A DNA stretch of 64,000 nucleotides from Bradyrhizobium murdochi (GCF_000472965.1 NZ_AXAU01000021.1:1-64000); one strand, 5' to 3'. Positions 1 through 11,161 are shown, numbered from the stretch's first letter. A program made the numbers and translations. The notes: generated by a model from the sequence alone, not told the origin.

Positions 1-2
1 TT

Positions 3-890
3 CGCTCAGACACCTACGCTGGTCTTGAGCCATTTGTTGATCTGAATGCGCCAACGCCGTCCGAGTTGCGCGACGATGCTCACTTTGCGCCAGCCCATCC
101 TGCCAGGGGTCGCTCGGACACCTACGCTGGTCGTGTATCATTTGTTGGTCGGGATGCGCCCAGACCGCAGGTGATTGATCTAGATCCGCCCACGCTGCAG
201 GAGCTGCGTGCTGATGCTCGTTATGCGCCTTTCCCGCGCACATCCGCCGATGCTCAGATCGGGGCTTTGGATCCGACCGCCTCCTCCCACGGCCGCAGTG
301 GACTAGAGCTCGGCGCCAAGGAATGGCTGGGCGACAAGCATATCCACAGGGATTACGAGCTCCTGGCGGAGGAGTTGCGGCGGGGCCGTCCGGAACTCGC
401 CGCCCTGACGCAGTTCGTGGACCCCCTGATAGCTCACTATCAACTGCGCTTCGGCGCCGAGCCCGACATGCTCCGCGCGTTCCAGCGCATCGTCTACGAT
501 CCAAATGGTAATGATACGGCCGACTTCCTGTTCCTGCCAGTGAACGACGCTATGGATCCTAATCGCCTCGGCACGCATTGGTCGCTGCTGCTCCTTGATC
601 GCCACACGCGAGGAGAGCCGGTTGCCTATCACTACGACTCTGTCCGGGGACACAACCACGAGGCGGCAGCGCAGCTCGCACGACGGCTGCGCGCCCGCCT
701 GGAGTCACCCAGCATGGCCCAGCAACGGAACAGCTATGATTGCGGCGTCTTTGTGGTGGACGGCACGCGGGCGCTGGTTCGACGATTGGCCCAAGGAGAG
801 CGGCCAGCGCACGAGCCGCTGCACCTTGGCAACCTCGTCGCCAATCGGCGGTCCCTCCAGAGTCGACTGGCTCATCCCGGCTTGGGCTAA
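3..890 (+). CDS. NopD-like type III effector, C48 (Ulp1/SUMO) protease, 5' truncated by window edge
   Basis: The frame is open from base 3, so the gene starts left of the window. The C-terminal half is a C48 cysteine protease domain. The catalytic residues are visible: His in GTHWSLLLLD (codon 576-578), Asp in YHYDS (636-638), the oxyanion-hole Gln region MAQQRNS, and Cys in YDCGVF (741-743). Before it lie two imperfect repeats, each beginning RSDTYAG and carrying a VDLN or IDLD core followed by ELR and an aromatic-Ala-Pro motif; these resemble EAR-type repressor motifs. NopD/XopD-type effectors are secreted into plant cells and remove SUMO from nuclear proteins. That this copy does so is inferred from the family. 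No tts box can be seen because the promoter is outside the window. The stop overlaps the start of an IS66 fragment. Confidence 0.85.
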   Translation, partial: RSDTYAGLEPFVDLNAPTPSELRDDAHFAPAHPARGRSDTYAGRVSFVGRDAPRPQVIDLDPPTLQELRADARYAPFPRTSADAQIGALDPTASSHGRSGLELGAKEWLGDKHIHRDYELLAEELRRGRPELAALTQFVDPLIAHYQLRFGAEPDMLRAFQRIVYDPNGNDTADFLFLPVNDAMDPNRLGTHWSLLLLDRHTRGEPVAYHYDSVRGHNHEAAAQLARRLRARLESPSMAQQRNSYDCGVFVVDGTRALVRRLAQGERPAHEPLHLGNLVANRRSLQSRLAHPGLG

Positions 891-1190
891 TGGAGCTGGC
901 TGGAGCGGCTCTCCCGGACACTACACCGGGGGGCTCGCCCGAGCGAGCGGCCTGTTTGGCCGCGGAAGCCGAAGCCCAGGGGGGCCTTGCTGATCGAGAA
1001 GCTCAAACTCACGATCAAGAAGCTCCGGCACGAGCAGTTCGGACAGTCCTCCGAAAGGCGCATTGCTGGAGCAGCTCGAGCTAAAGCTCGCCAACGTGAA
1101 GGAGACCGCGGCGCAAGCTAAGACCGCAGCGCAGATGGCAGCCGAGAAGATTGCAGCGCCATCGTCGAGCGCCGCAGCAGTGATTGAAAC
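890..1190 (+). pseudogene. IS66-family transposase (TnpC) N-terminal fragment
   Basis: The ATG at 890 shares its A with the stop codon of the effector gene. The translation gives the start of an IS66 TnpC protein. It continues in a second frame as LIEKLKLTIKKLRHEQFG followed by QSSERR, the hallmark N-terminal coiled coil, and then shifts again into LEQLELKLANVKE. At least two frameshifts separate the pieces and the catalytic part is missing, so this is a dead remnant. Confidence 0.75.
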
Positions 1191-1367
1191 GATTGTAAAC
1201 CGTCGTGTAAGGGCACAGTCGGGCGGGTCGCGCCAGCGCGCGCCGCATTATTATATGAATGAGTCTCCGTTCTTTAATCGCGGGCACGGTGTCAACCCCG
1301 ATAGACAAACGTGATCCACTGCCGGGTTCATGGTTCTTTCCGCGGTCGTCTCTACAGGAGCCGCCGC

Positions 1368-1780
1368 ATGATGGCGTTCAAAGGCGGTCAATTCGTGACC
1401 CACGTGAAGGCGCTGCCCGGCGCCCCCTATGACGGGCATACGCTCGCAACCGTCATTCCGGACATGGAGGCCCTCATCGGCATCACCCTCGAGCGCCTCC
1501 TCGCCGACACTATAGCGGCCACAATGCCCCACCCGATTACAAGTTCAGGGTGTTCACCTCAGGGCAGAAGGGGCGGGTGACGCCACAGATCAAGCGCGAG
1601 CTGCGAAGGCGTTCCGCCGTCGAGCCGGTCATCGGCCATCTCAAGTCCGAGCATCGAATGGGCCGCAATCACCTCTGGCATCGCGAGGGCGACGCCATCA
1701 ACGCCGTCCTCGCCGCCCCCGGCTACAAACTTGTATGGGGTGTCTCCTGTCAAGAGCTCTTAGCCATTCTTCTCCTTGCA
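1368..1780 (+). pseudogene. IS5-family transposase C-terminal remnant
   Basis: Two frames give consecutive pieces of one DDE transposase. FVTHVKALPG then PYDGHTLATVIPDMEAL is read in the first, and VTPQIKRELRRRSAVEPVIG then HLKSEHRMGRN in the second. The last part contains the catalytic Glu region. The N-terminus is absent and a frameshift lies near base 1550, so it cannot be active. Confidence 0.8.
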
Positions 1781-1869
1781 CCGAGGGCGCAGTTGTGTGC
1801 GTCAAGTTCGGCAAATTGATCGTGGGGTCCGGCGAAGCCGTCCCCTCGGTGGGCCTGAGTATGGTCAAG

Positions 1870-2075
1870 CGGCAGGGCGTAACGCCTCCTTTTTTGCGCT
1901 CTTTCAGCAGATAGCGCGATAAAGCAGGCAATCGTCGTCGACCTTGCGGGGCACGGAGTAGAGCGCGTTCCTGAAGAAGTGCACATGGCGTTGTCAGGAC
2001 CTCAGCGATCACCTTCTTCAAGCTCGGATGATCATCAGAGACCACTAACTCCGTGGCATGGCGACTGAGAGACAT
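1870..2075 (-). pseudogene. IS256-family (mutator-type) transposase fragment
   Basis: Minus-strand translation gives ELVVSDDHPSLKKVIAEVL, the conserved region around the second catalytic Asp of IS256 transposases. After a frameshift it is followed by a VHFxRN-like block and a PRKVDDDCL-like block. Only about 70 codons remain. The next 225 bases up to the IS110 remnant show no recognisable gene. Confidence 0.65.
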
Positions 2076-2300
2076 TCCGAGGGAGCTTGCAATCTCCGGC
2101 GGGCATCGCGCCGCGTACTTGTATGCGGCCGAACGCTATCTTCGATGCAGCAATGCGCATCTCTAGCGAAGCTGGGGCAGCGGGCCCATTCTTCCGCGAG
2201 GTCATATGGACCAAGTTGTAGTGCGGGTCACCGCCACCTCGGCGTATCAGGGTTTAGCGATTGCTTCGCCAAGCCCCAATTGAGGTGTCCCGTCTCGCGT

Positions 2301-3109
2301 TCATGCTACCGGGCGTAACTTGATCCCTACAGGTATTTCGCCTGTCGTCGTCAAGCGCCAGAACGCTATGAGAAATTTGCGCGCCAGCGCCACGATCATA
2401 GTCTTGCGCGTGCCGCCGCGCGCGTCGGCCGCGCGAGTACGGTACCAATGTGCTAATGCGCTGTCTTTCTGGAAAAGGAGAAAGCGCCAGGCCAGTTGGA
2501 TCATCCCACGCCGCACCCGGGCATTGCCAGCGCGTGCAAGGCCCTTCTCCCGTCTTCGCTTGCCGCTCTCATCGGGAGCGCCCGTGAGGCCCGCGCGCGC
2601 GACCGCTCTGCGATCTCTCAATTGCGGGGAGAGGATCTCATGCACGAGCATGTCCGCTGTTTCGATTCCAACGCCAATGATCCGCGCCAGCAATTTGACC
2701 ATGGCGTGCGCTCCGCCGTCAGAAACCTGCAAACGTTGTAATCGAGCTGCCTCGATCTCCCTGATCTGCTCCCTGACGAGGCGAGGGCGGACCATGTCCC
2801 GGCGCATCTCGGCGACAGTGTTGGGTGGCAGAGGCACCCCTTCCGGCGTGCGCAGCGTCTCGAGCCGCTCTGACGCATGACGTAGGTCGGCTTGAAATTG
2901 CGAATACCCAGGCGAATGAGACATGCCTTCATTCGATTGACGATGCTGGTTTGTTGGCTGACAAGGTTTTCCCGCTCGCGGTTTGGACGCCGGGCGTCCT
3001 CTTCATCGAGGCTTGGGATTGCTGCCATTTGGCAATGGTTCGGCTCGCCGCGCAGCCAACCGAGGAGAGCGCGCTTCAAATACTCGGTGTCGAGCCGATC
3101 AGTTTTAGA
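2301..3109 (-). pseudogene. IS110-family transposase, truncated and frameshifted
   Basis: Reading leftward from about 3108, the protein starts mid-gene at KTDRLDTEYL, the DEDD-domain part of IS110 transposases. It continues through KRALLGWLRGEP and MKACLIRLGIRNFKP, then changes frame near 2900. The C-terminal transposase_20 domain follows (LARIIGVGIETADMLV, AGLTGAPDESGK, GNARVRRGMIQLAW). The first part of the gene is missing, and the break point directly abuts the nodQ stop codon. This suggests a rearrangement at the end of nodPQ. Confidence 0.85.
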
Positions 3110-4996
3110 CTAGTGACCGTGGACGATTGCGCGCGCCTTCAGGACATCTATGACGGCCTCCGCAAGTTGCTCAGGCGTCTGATCCATGGTCCTGAGATGA
3201 AATTCGGGTCTCATCGGTATTTCGTAGGGTGCATCGATACCCGTGAAGTTCTTGATCTTGCCAGACTTCGCCTTCGAATAGAGACCCTTGGGATCGCGCT
3301 GCACGCATTCTTCAAGCGGCGTGTCGACGAAGATTTCGATGAACTCCTCCCTAGCAACCAGGTTGCGCACCATGTCTCGCTCCGCTCTGTAGGGCGAGAT
3401 GAACGAGCAAATCACGATCAGGCCACCGTCGGCCATCAACTTGGCGACTTCGCCGACACGTCGAATATTCTCGACACGATCGGCCTCGGAGAAACCGAGG
3501 TCTCGGTTCAACCCGTGTCGCATGTTGTCGCCATCCAGCAGGATGGTGTGACACGACATTGCGAACAGCTTTTGATCGACGATGTTGGCGATAGTCGACT
3601 TGCCGGCACCGGACAGGCCGGTGAACCAGATGATGCAAGGCTTTTGGTTCTTCAGGGCGGCCCGCTCGCTCTTTCCCACTGAAAGCGGTTGCCGAGCAAT
3701 ATTGGTAGCCCGCCGCAGCGGGAACGCAATCATGCCGGCGCCAACGGTGCGATTGGTAAAGCGGTCAATGACAATGAACGATCCGGTCTTGCGATTGACC
3801 TCGTACGGATCGAAGGCCACGGGCAGTGCCGTCGCGACATTGCAGAAGCCGATCTCGTTGAGGCTAAGCTTCCTGGCTGCCAGGTGCTCACGTGTGTTGA
3901 CGTCGATCCGATGCTTGATCGCGGTAATGCTACCGGCGACTCCGGTCCGAGTTCCAATGCGAAGGATGTAATTGCGTCCAGCAACGAGCGGATCGTTGTC
4001 CATCCAGATCAGATGGGCCGCGAACTGGTCGGTGACCTCAGGCCGCTCGTTCGGACGCGCCAGAAGATCGCCACGGCCGATATCGATCTCGTCTTCGAGG
4101 GTAATGGTGACGGCATCGCCAGCGTCGGCGCGGGGAAGATTGCCGTCCTGGGTCACGATTCGCTTGACGCGCGTGGTCCGTCCAGACGCTGCGACAACAA
4201 TCTCATCTCCCGCCGAGATGCTCCCGGAGGCCACCGAGCCGGCATAACCGCGGAAGTCCAGATTGGGGCGATTCACCCACTGAACCGGAAAGCGGAAAAC
4301 CTGGCGCGCGACGTCGGATTGAATATCGATGCTCTCCAAATAGTCGAGCAGGCACGGGCCTTGGTACCACTTGGTTTTATCGGACTGGTTGATGACGTTG
4401 TCGCCGTACCGAGCGGAGATCGGGATCGGAACGACCGAGGTGAAGCCAAGACCGGCAGCAAAGGCCATATAATCGCCTACGATCCGATCAAATCTCTCCT
4501 TGTTGTACTTGACCAGGTCGATCTTGTTCACTGCCAGCACCACATGGCGGATACCTAGCAGCGAGCAGATGAAGGAGTGACGCTTGGTCTGGACCAACAC
4601 GCCCTTGCGGGCATCGATCAGGATGATGGCGAGCTGGGCGTTCGAGGCGCCAGTTGCCATGTTGCGGGTGTACTGCTCGTGGCCGGGCGTGTCTGCCACC
4701 ATGAACGATCGGCGCAGGGTGGTAAAAAAGCGATAGGCCACATCGATCGTGATGCCTTGTTCCCGTTCAGCTTCAAGCCCGTCAACTAGCAGAGCAAAAT
4801 CAACATCATTGCCGGTGGTGCCGTGCTTGGCGCTGTCGCGTGCCAGCGCCGCGAGCTGATCCTCGTAAATCACCTTGCTATCATGCAACAGCCGTCCGAT
4901 CAGCGTCGACTTTCCGTCGTCTACCGAACCACAGGTGATGAATTGCAGCTGGTCCTTGCCGGCCTGGACACGGTCGATTGTTGCCTTGGAAGGCAT
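3110..4996 (-). CDS. nodQ: NodQ: sulfate adenylyltransferase GTPase subunit fused to APS kinase
   Basis: About 628 residues with two domains. The N-terminal CysN-type GTPase has the P-loop GSVDDGKST near residue 25, DTPGHEQYT and NKIDLV. The C-terminal APS kinase (about residue 450 on) has its P-loop GLSGAGKST and the LDGDNMRHGLN motif. With NodP it makes PAPS, the sulfate donor for Nod-factor sulfotransferases. The start is taken as MPSKATID, whose ATG overlaps the nodP stop (TGATG); an in-frame start 18 bases upstream is less likely. Length is near the family norm, although an IS110 remnant begins right after the stop. A housekeeping cysN-cysC role cannot be excluded, but gene order and the symbiotic setting favour nodQ. 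Confidence 0.88.
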   Translation of the reverse strand: MPSKATIDRVQAGKDQLQFITCGSVDDGKSTLIGRLLHDSKVIYEDQLAALARDSAKHGTTGNDVDFALLVDGLEAEREQGITIDVAYRFFTTLRRSFMVADTPGHEQYTRNMATGASNAQLAIILIDARKGVLVQTKRHSFICSLLGIRHVVLAVNKIDLVKYNKERFDRIVGDYMAFAAGLGFTSVVPIPISARYGDNVINQSDKTKWYQGPCLLDYLESIDIQSDVARQVFRFPVQWVNRPNLDFRGYAGSVASGSISAGDEIVVAASGRTTRVKRIVTQDGNLPRADAGDAVTITLEDEIDIGRGDLLARPNERPEVTDQFAAHLIWMDNDPLVAGRNYILRIGTRTGVAGSITAIKHRIDVNTREHLAARKLSLNEIGFCNVATALPVAFDPYEVNRKTGSFIVIDRFTNRTVGAGMIAFPLRRATNIARQPLSVGKSERAALKNQKPCIIWFTGLSGAGKSTIANIVDQKLFAMSCHTILLDGDNMRHGLNRDLGFSEADRVENIRRVGEVAKLMADGGLIVICSFISPYRAERDMVRNLVAREEFIEIFVDTPLEECVQRDPKGLYSKAKSGKIKNFTGIDAPYEIPMRPEFHLRTMDQTPEQLAEAVIDVLKARAIVHGH

Positions 4997-5895
4997 CAAA
5001 AGTAACCTTCCCACTTCTTCTTCTCCATCGAAGCTGCTTCATCGGTATCGATCAAGCGTCCCTGGCGCTCAGATACGGTCGCAGTGTGCATTTCCGCGAC
5101 AATGTCCTCAATTGTGGTCGCGTCGGAGTCGATGGCCCCGCTCAGCGGATAGCATCCCAGCGTGCGAAAACGGATCATGCGCATCTCCGGCGTCTCGTTG
5201 GATTGAAGACGCAATCGTTTGTCATCGACCATGATCGTTGCGCCGCTTCGCCGCACCACGGGTCTTTGCTTTGCGAAGTAGAGCGGGACGACCGGGATCT
5301 TCTCGAGCATGATGTATTCCCAGATGTCGAGCTCGGTCCAGTTCGACATTGCGAATACACGCATGGTTTCGCCCTGGAGGAGTTGGGTGTTGAAGAGGTT
5401 CCAGAGCTCCGGCCGCTGGTTGCGGGGATCCCACACGTGCCCGGCCGAACGGAAGGACAAGATCCGTTCTTTCGCGCGGCTCTTTTCCTCGTCACGTCGC
5501 GCCCCACCAAACGCAGCATCGAACTGATAGAGATCGAGCGCCTGCTTCAGGGCATCGGTCTTCATCACCCGCGTATGAAGAGCTGAGCCGCAATCGATCG
5601 GGTTAATCCCGCGCTCAAGGCCCTCCTTGTTCACATGGACGATGAGTTCGACGCCTAGCCGCTTGGCCGTCTCATCCCGGAAAGTGATCATCTCGCGGAA
5701 TTTCCAGGTCGTATCGACGTGAAGGAGGGGAAACGGCAACTTCGCGGGATAGAACGCCTTGATTGCAACGTGCAGCATGACACTCGAGTCTTTACCGATC
5801 GAGTAGAGCATAACCGGATTTTTGAACCCGGCGACTACCTCACGCATGATTTCGATCGACTCAGCCTCGAGGCGACGCAAATGTTTCGGCAGCAT
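4996..5895 (-). CDS. nodP: NodP: sulfate adenylyltransferase subunit 2 (CysD type)
   Basis: 299 residues from MLPKHLRRLE. The PP-loop ATP-pyrophosphatase motif SIGKDSS lies near residue 37, followed by VDTTWKF, GARRDEEKSRAKER and the WTELDIW block typical of CysD/NodP. It catalyses formation of adenylyl sulfate together with the GTPase domain of NodQ. The stop overlaps the nodQ start by one base, so the two are translationally coupled. The frame is open 42 codons further upstream, but that extension shows no family similarity. I saw no convincing nod box upstream. Confidence 0.88.
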   Translation of the reverse strand: MLPKHLRRLEAESIEIMREVVAGFKNPVMLYSIGKDSSVMLHVAIKAFYPAKLPFPLLHVDTTWKFREMITFRDETAKRLGVELIVHVNKEGLERGINPIDCGSALHTRVMKTDALKQALDLYQFDAAFGGARRDEEKSRAKERILSFRSAGHVWDPRNQRPELWNLFNTQLLQGETMRVFAMSNWTELDIWEYIMLEKIPVVPLYFAKQRPVVRRSGATIMVDDKRLRLQSNETPEMRMIRFRTLGCYPLSGAIDSDATTIEDIVAEMHTATVSERQGRLIDTDEAASMEKKKWEGYF

Positions 5896-7338
5896 ATGGT
5901 TCTTCTTTGATACAGAATTGTTGTTCGTTAGATGCCATTTGGCGCAGCGCTTCCGCTTGGGACGATAACCCTGCCGCAGCAGCAAGCAGGACCGCACGAC
6001 CCGGCAGCCGCTTTGCTGCATCCTCGGTGCTAGTCAGGGGTAGGCATCGGCCTCGCTTTCAATCATACAGAACTCGAGCGACCATCCGGACCGTTTCAAT
6101 TCTTGCACCGCGTCTTCGTCCATCCACGTTTTGGTGTTGCGACTGGGAGCTGGCGCATGGACCGATCCAGCCGAGGGCATTCCCTTCTCAACAAGACCAA
6201 TAATGACGGTGTGCTCGAGTTCTTGAGCTGCTGTCAAGCATCGGAACCGGGATCGGCAGCTTTCGCTTGCTCGCAAAGCTAAGGACAAGTCGAGGATTGG
6301 CTCAACTGTACGAAGATAAGCGAGCCAACATAAAAAGGTTGGGAAAACCATACGGAGGTTTATTCGTAGTAAATGCCTACGCGACGTGAGCGACACTTGA
6401 TGCCCCGCGCCAGCGCAATGCTGCTTGCGTAGAGCATCGAAGAAGATGGCCCCATACGCCTCGGTTGGTGCTCGGCTTACAAATGAGAACACCTCTTAGA
6501 GCGACAACAAAGGTTGATAGCCATCCTGATATGCCTGAGGCTTTAAGAGCGTCTTCTCCTCTGCGGACTGAGATGTCCGAGCGCAAACGTGGCGACGCTG
6601 CCGTGTTTCTTTTCAGCTGGATGAGATGCTGGGCTCGGTTGCCTCGCGCTAGAAGGGCCTGCGGAGATGGTTCCGGAAATCTGGCGACGCGGAACAGCAT
6701 TTGGCCCGCCCAAACGGGACATTCTGTTCTCTCCCGATCGCGGCGGTGAAGTTTTCTTGTTTGGTCGCGCAGGCGATACCGTCGCGAACGGTCCGGACGA
6801 TATGGAGGTGATGGAGCAGGTGATCGAGCGTTGCAGCCCTCGTGTCCGCGGAAGCTTCCTGCCGCGCCTAATTCAACTTGCTAGTCAGGATGATAGATCG
6901 TCGCAGGCTTGTTGCTGTGTTGGAAGAACAAGTTGGTTTTTGTCGACGGAACGGCGCAACCGCGAGCGTCGAAGACGATGAGGCTTTTGGTGGTTGTCAC
7001 CGCACGATCGTGCGGCCGACTGTGAGGAGCCAAAGACGCCGCGTTTGGTCATTTCAAAGAAGCTGGAAGCTGCGGTCACATTTCGTCTCGTTGACAACGC
7101 AGCGGCGATGCAGCTGCCATTGCGCGAGCCTGGGTAGCAGTGCCAGCTCTCATCCATCCACTGGAGCAGATCGATTTGGAAAGTCAATGCGATCCTTACT
7201 ATTGGATTTGGTAGGGGAGGCTGCCTGCACTTTGAGATACTCTGTTCGAGGAACGACCCGCGCAACCCAAAATGTCACGGCAGCTCGAACCATGAATCGC
7301 GACCAGATCCGTATATCTCAAGAGAGAACAATCTGGTC
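5896..7338. other. Intergenic stretch with no recognisable gene
   Basis: About 1.4 kb between nodP and the P450 remnant. Several open frames exist, such as minus 6034-6492 and plus 6667-6981. None shows a motif I can assign, and stops are frequent in all frames. The sequence is probably decayed former coding DNA. No nod box, tts box or -24/-12 promoter was convincing here. Confidence 0.5.
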
Positions 7339-8578
7339 ATGAAAACGCGATTGGCGGACTTGAGAGCCGATGATGTGTGTCAGATCCCGCTGAGCAATCT
7401 GGATGTAAGCGAAGCCAAGCGCTTTCAGGATGATAGCATATGGGGGTACTTCGAGCGGTTGCGAATGGAAGATCCCGTTCACTACTGTCAAGCCAGCCCT
7501 TATGGTCCATATTGGTCCGTAACAAAATACCGAGATATCGTAGCGGTAGATACAAATCACAAAGCGTTCTCATCGGAGCAGGGTGTCGCTATTGTCGACG
7601 TGCCCGACAAGCACTGGACTCAGAGTTTCATCAAGATGGGTCCTCCCAAACATGGCGAGCAGCGCCATACTGTAAGCCCGATCGTCGCACCGGAAAACCT
7701 GATTAAGCTCGAAAGCTTGATCCGCCGACGGGTCAAGACGATTCTGGGCAGCTTGCCGCGCAATCATGACTTCAATTGGGTGGACATGGTCTCCATCGAG
7801 TTGACGACGCAGATGCTGGCCACGCTATTCGACTTTCCATTCGAGGATCGGCGGCTCTTGACCTATTGGTCAGACGTAGCTGTTGCAATCCCGAAAGCGG
7901 GCCACGCGATCGACAGCTGGGATAAGCGAAGCACGATCTTGTCCGAGTGCCTGGAGTATTTCACGCGGCTTTGGAACGAGCGCATCAATGCCGAGCCACG
8001 CATGGACCTGATTTCCATGATGGCGCACTCGCCTGCAACTCGACAGATGGAGCCGAGCGAGTTTCTCGGGAATCTGATTCTGCTGATCGTCGGGGGAAAT
8101 GACACCACGCGTAGCGATTACCGGGGGCCTCCTGTTCATGAACCAGCACCCCTCCGAGCTGCGAAAACTACGCGATAATCCCGAGCTGGTATCGAGCGCG
8201 GTGTCCGAAATTATTCGGTATCAGACTCCCATCGCACATATGCGCCGCAACGCCGCGACCGATATCGTCGTAGGTGGGAAACAAATCAGGAAGGGCGACA
8301 AGGTCGTCATGTGGTACATCTCTGGTAACCGCGACGAAGAGGTCATCGAGAGCGCCGACAGATTCCTCATCGACCGCAAGAACGTCCGGCAGCATCTCTC
8401 GTTCGGATTCGGCATCCATCGCTGCCTTGGTCGACATCTTGCCGAACTGCAGCTGAAAATCCTGTGGGAAGAAGTCTTGAACGCGCGGCTCGAAGTCGAG
8501 GTTGTCGGCGAACCCGATCGAATTGCATCTAACTTCGTGCACGGTTATTCCGCTCTTCCTGTGCAGATTAGAGCTTAG
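7339..8578 (+). pseudogene. Cytochrome P450, one frameshift
   Basis: Two frames join into one bacterial P450 of about 410 residues. The first frame runs from MKTRLADLRADD to the I-helix oxygen-activation motif GGNDTTR (near 8095). After an indel at about 8110-8118 the second frame starts at AITGGLLFMNQHP. It carries the K-helix ExxR (SEIIR) and the haem-binding loop FGFGIHRCLG with its Cys ligand near 8424. Everything is present apart from the frame break, so either the gene died recently or the break is a sequencing error. The substrate is unknown; it does not obviously match the gibberellin-operon P450s. No redox partner gene lies nearby. Confidence 0.85.
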
Positions 8579-9078
8579 GCTGTGATGCGCATGGGCCCCC
8601 AGGCCATGAAGTTTTTCTGCGCCCGACCTGAATGAGCGGATAGCTTTCGTCGAAAATGAGGGCGAGGCTTGTCCTCGCGCCGCTATGCAGAACTCGTTTT
8701 TCATTGAAAAGGCAGCGCCCGTAGACCGATCGTTTGCATCGCCACGACGGAGAGAAGAAAACTGCGGGCGGCGCTTCTCTCGCGCTTTTTGGACATTGAG
8801 AGTCGCCCGCTCGACCCGATGCGGCTCGCATGCAAGATGAAAGTTGCCACCGGCGGCTTCGGTTGGAAGTGTGGAGGATGCGCGTTATGGCCGGATGCGT
8901 CAGAGCGCGCCCAATCAACTACCAAATTCAGCAATTGATGGAACTGACGGACATATGGCAATCAGCATCAAGAAACCCACGCGGCGACAGAATCAAGGAA
9001 GTATGGATGCAACATATTAAAAGCGTTGATGCAATGCCATTTCGGGATTGCGCGTCAGTGCCAGGGATGGAGTGAAGT
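8579..9078. other. Intergenic, nothing recognised
   Basis: About 500 bases between the P450 and peptidase remnants. No family motif, strong hairpin or regulatory box was seen. Confidence 0.4.
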
Positions 9079-11161
9079 TTGGTCAAAGCAAGAGCGAAGA
9101 CAAAGTCGCGGCTTGGAAAGCCCACGCTTTCCGCTCCAGACGATGATCCATATCTGTGGTTGGAACAGATCGAAGGCGCACGGGCGCTGAAATTTGTCGA
9201 GCGGCAGAATAGCAAGACTCTGCAGGTGTTTGGCGGCGCCGCATTCGAGCGGGATCGCGATGCGCTGACCTCGATTTATGACCGACCGGGACAATATCCC
9301 CTATGTCAGCCGGTGCGGCGACTATCTCTACAATCTCTGGAAGGATGCCAATAATCCACGCGGCCTTTGGCGACGAACTACTCTGGAAGAATTTCGTACG
9401 CCGAAGCCGTCATGGGAAGTTCTGCTCGACATCGATCAGCTCGCTATCAGCGAAGGCCAAGACTGGCTTCTGAACGGGATGGCCTCACTGGCGGGCGATC
9501 ATAGACGGACGATTTTGAGCCTTTCGCGCGGCGGCAGCGATTCCGTCACCTTGCGTGAGTTCGATATCGACGCGAAGACCTTTGTCAGCGATGGCTTCGT
9601 CTTGCCGGAGGCTAAGGGCTCCGTTGAATGGCTCGATCCCGATACGTTGGTGCTGTCGAGCTCGCATGGGCAGGGCATGGCGACGACCTCCGGCTATGCG
9701 CGTAGGGTGAGGCTGTGGCGGCGCGGTACGCAGGCGGATCAAGCACCAGCGATCTTTGAGATCGCAGCCGATCATGTCGGAGTCAGCTGCAATGTCGCCG
9801 CCGCGGATGTGGTTCGTCGATGGGGTGGACACCTTCAATTTTGCCATCTGGCTCGGCGACGAATCCGGTGCCACGACTAAACTCAATCTGCCAAGCAACA
9901 TCTGGATGCTCCCCCATCGCGATTGGCTTGCCATCAAGCCGCGCGAATCCTGGTCTGTGGCGGGGCAGACCTATGCCGCGGATACGGTGCTCGTCATCTC
10001 GTTGGCAGCGTTCCTTGAAGGCAACTGTCAGTTCGAGGTTCTTTTCGAACCAAGCCCCCGCCGCGCGCTGCAGGGGTTCTTTTGGAGTGCCGGCAAGCTT
10101 GTGCTTTCCATTCTCAACGAACTGCGGCCGCTCTTCGAGATATGCACGCCGTCCGAAAAGGGGTGGAGCCGCGCGCAGCTGCGCGGGTTTCCCGACATCG
10201 GGTCGTCGACCTCTGGCCCCTTGATTGCGATCCATCCGAAGGCAACGGCGACCTGCTCGTCGGGAGCCAGGATCCGCTCACGCCAGCTTCGCTTATGCTG
10301 ATCGAGAAAAACGTCGCCAGTCCGACCGTGCTCATGCAGGCGCCGAAGACCTTTACCGCGGATGGGCTGGTGGTCACCCAACATGAAGCCATTTCGATTG
10401 ATGGCGAGCGCATTCCCTATGTACAGACCGATCCGGCCGACGAGACGGGCGATGCGCCCGTCCATATGAGCGGCTACGGCGGCTTTGGGATCTCGGTGAG
10501 GCCGTACTACAATTCAGCGCTTGGCAAGCTTTGGCTCGAGCGCGGCGGCACCACGGTGCAGGCAAATTTACGCGGCGGCGGCGAGTTCGGTACGCGCTGG
10601 CACGATGCCGGCCGGCTCGGTGGTAAGAAATTGTCGCACGACGACCTCGCTGCCGTTGCCGCCGATCTCGTGCGTCGTGGGGTAACGATGCCGAAGCGGA
10701 TCGCAGCCCAGGGAGGATCAAACGGCGGCATCCTCATTACTAATATGCTGACGCGCTATCCAGAACGCTTCGGCGCGCTGTTCTGCACGATCCCGCTGAT
10801 CGACATGCGCCGCTACACTAAGCTCCCGGCAGGAGCAAGCTGGATTGCAGAATATGGGGACCCCGATAAGCTCGAGGAGTGGGAGTGGCTCAAGACCTAT
10901 TCCGCGTATCATGCCGCCAAGCGCGGCCAAAAATACCCCCCGATCCTGATCGCCACTACGCGGCGGGACGATCGTGTTCATCCCGGACACGCGCGCAAGA
11001 TGGCCGCGAAGCTCCAGGCAATGGGCTACGAGGCCTATTTCTACGAGCCGGCGGCTGGCGGCCATGGTTACGGCCGGGACAACAGGGAGCGCGCCGGCTT
11101 CGAGGTGCTGGGCTTTCGATTCCTGAAGAGCAAGATCGGCTGGCTTGACGGCGAGGCTTAG
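9079..11161 (+). pseudogene. Prolyl oligopeptidase family (S9) serine peptidase, multiple frameshifts
   Basis: Four consecutive frames give one S9 peptidase of roughly 690 residues. The start (TTG at 9079) leads to DDPYLWLEQIEG, the typical N-terminal motif. The beta-propeller region is broken near 9285, 9790 and 10190. The C-terminal hydrolase domain is intact, with nucleophile Ser in GGSNGG (near 10725), the catalytic Asp in TRRDDRVHPGH and the His in GGHGYG. Family members cut proline-containing peptides. With three frame breaks the full protein is not made, although the last frame (10082-11161) could in principle yield a free hydrolase domain. Confidence 0.85.

Noticed and set aside
5896..6400. 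Possible nod box upstream of nodP
   Set aside because: No stretch fits the ATC-N9-GAT type spacing or the longer nod-box consensus well enough.
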